A DNA stretch of 51,974 nt from the NCBI RefSeq assembly GCF_018336155.1, contig NZ_JAGYHF010000019.1, forward strand, positions 1 through 51,974, given 5' to 3'. The stretch comes from Pseudomonas rustica (lineage in GTDB: Bacteria > Pseudomonadota > Gammaproteobacteria > Pseudomonadales > Pseudomonadaceae). A program made the translations under genes and the position numbers. The stretch's first letter is position 1. Each line of letters opens with the position of its first letter. Of the stretch, positions 51,916-51,974 are shown in pieces. Under the pieces are notes generated by a model. It searched no databases, was not told where the DNA came from, and saw only the letters and a program-made list of their open reading frames with translations.

Positions 51916-51974
51916 TCGCCCCACTTCCGGCGCAGTCGAAACGGAAAACTCCTTGAGATTCAATGAGTTAAGTA

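Noticed and set aside
50260..51963. 567-residue minus-strand frame over bauC
   Set aside because: Antisense shadow that would also read through the bauC terminator; His/Arg/Gln-rich composition is typical of such shadows.

Overview
The window looks like chromosomal DNA of a Pseudomonas, most likely of the P. fluorescens group. It is GC-rich, has several families of REP/REPIN palindromes in its intergenic gaps, and carries gene neighbourhoods known from that genus (flp-tad-rcp, copA-cueR/copZ, purine deaminases, bauR/bauA). No phage, insertion sequence, CRISPR array, tRNA or rRNA gene was found.

Left part (1-9.9 kb): a 113-bp tandem repeat, a small DUF6124-like gene, then a tight-adherence (Tad) pilus locus. 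Eight leftward genes (rcpC, rcpA, tadZ, tadA, tadB, tadC, tadD and a DUF3613 gene) are tightly packed with ATGA overlaps. Two flp pilin genes and an orphan receiver-domain regulator diverge from them. The prepilin peptidase and the TadE/F/G minor pilins are not in the window.

9.9-15.5 kb is accessory in character: a long intergenic repeat, a rather AT-rich orphan gene, then a TpsB/FhaC-type outer-membrane transporter downstream of a gene for a collagen-like, glycine-rich lipoprotein. No conventional TpsA is present. This pair is the best candidate for an unusual surface system; a hairpin terminator separates the two genes.

15.7-32.5 kb: a fatty-acyl module (MaoC hydratase, two-domain ketoreductase, FadI-like thiolase), a RIO-type kinase, an MFS exporter, and a copper circuit. 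In the circuit, copA-cueR and copZ each have a CueR-type operator with a 19-bp spacer, and a small periplasmic protein of unknown function lies between them. Next come a Bcr/CflA exporter, a quinone-reductase/YgiN-monooxygenase pair with a divergent LysR, and an ArsR-like regulator with an MFS transporter.

32.6-47.6 kb is mostly purine salvage: adenine deaminase, a 2OG-Fe(II) oxygenase, a BMP-type binding protein, 8-oxoguanine deaminase, an ABC nucleoside-type transporter (two permeases and a double ATPase), a TetR regulator and an NCS2 permease. Between them sit a ChaA-like antiporter and a MerR/SDR/membrane-protein module with a MerR-type promoter. The 630-bp gap upstream of the ABC operon carries three perfect DnaA boxes.

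47.7 kb to the end: bauR and divergent bauA-bauC (beta-alanine catabolism), a strong terminator, then a stable-RNA-type promoter reading out of the window. Function calls come from reading protein motifs and remembered family knowledge; no database search was run.
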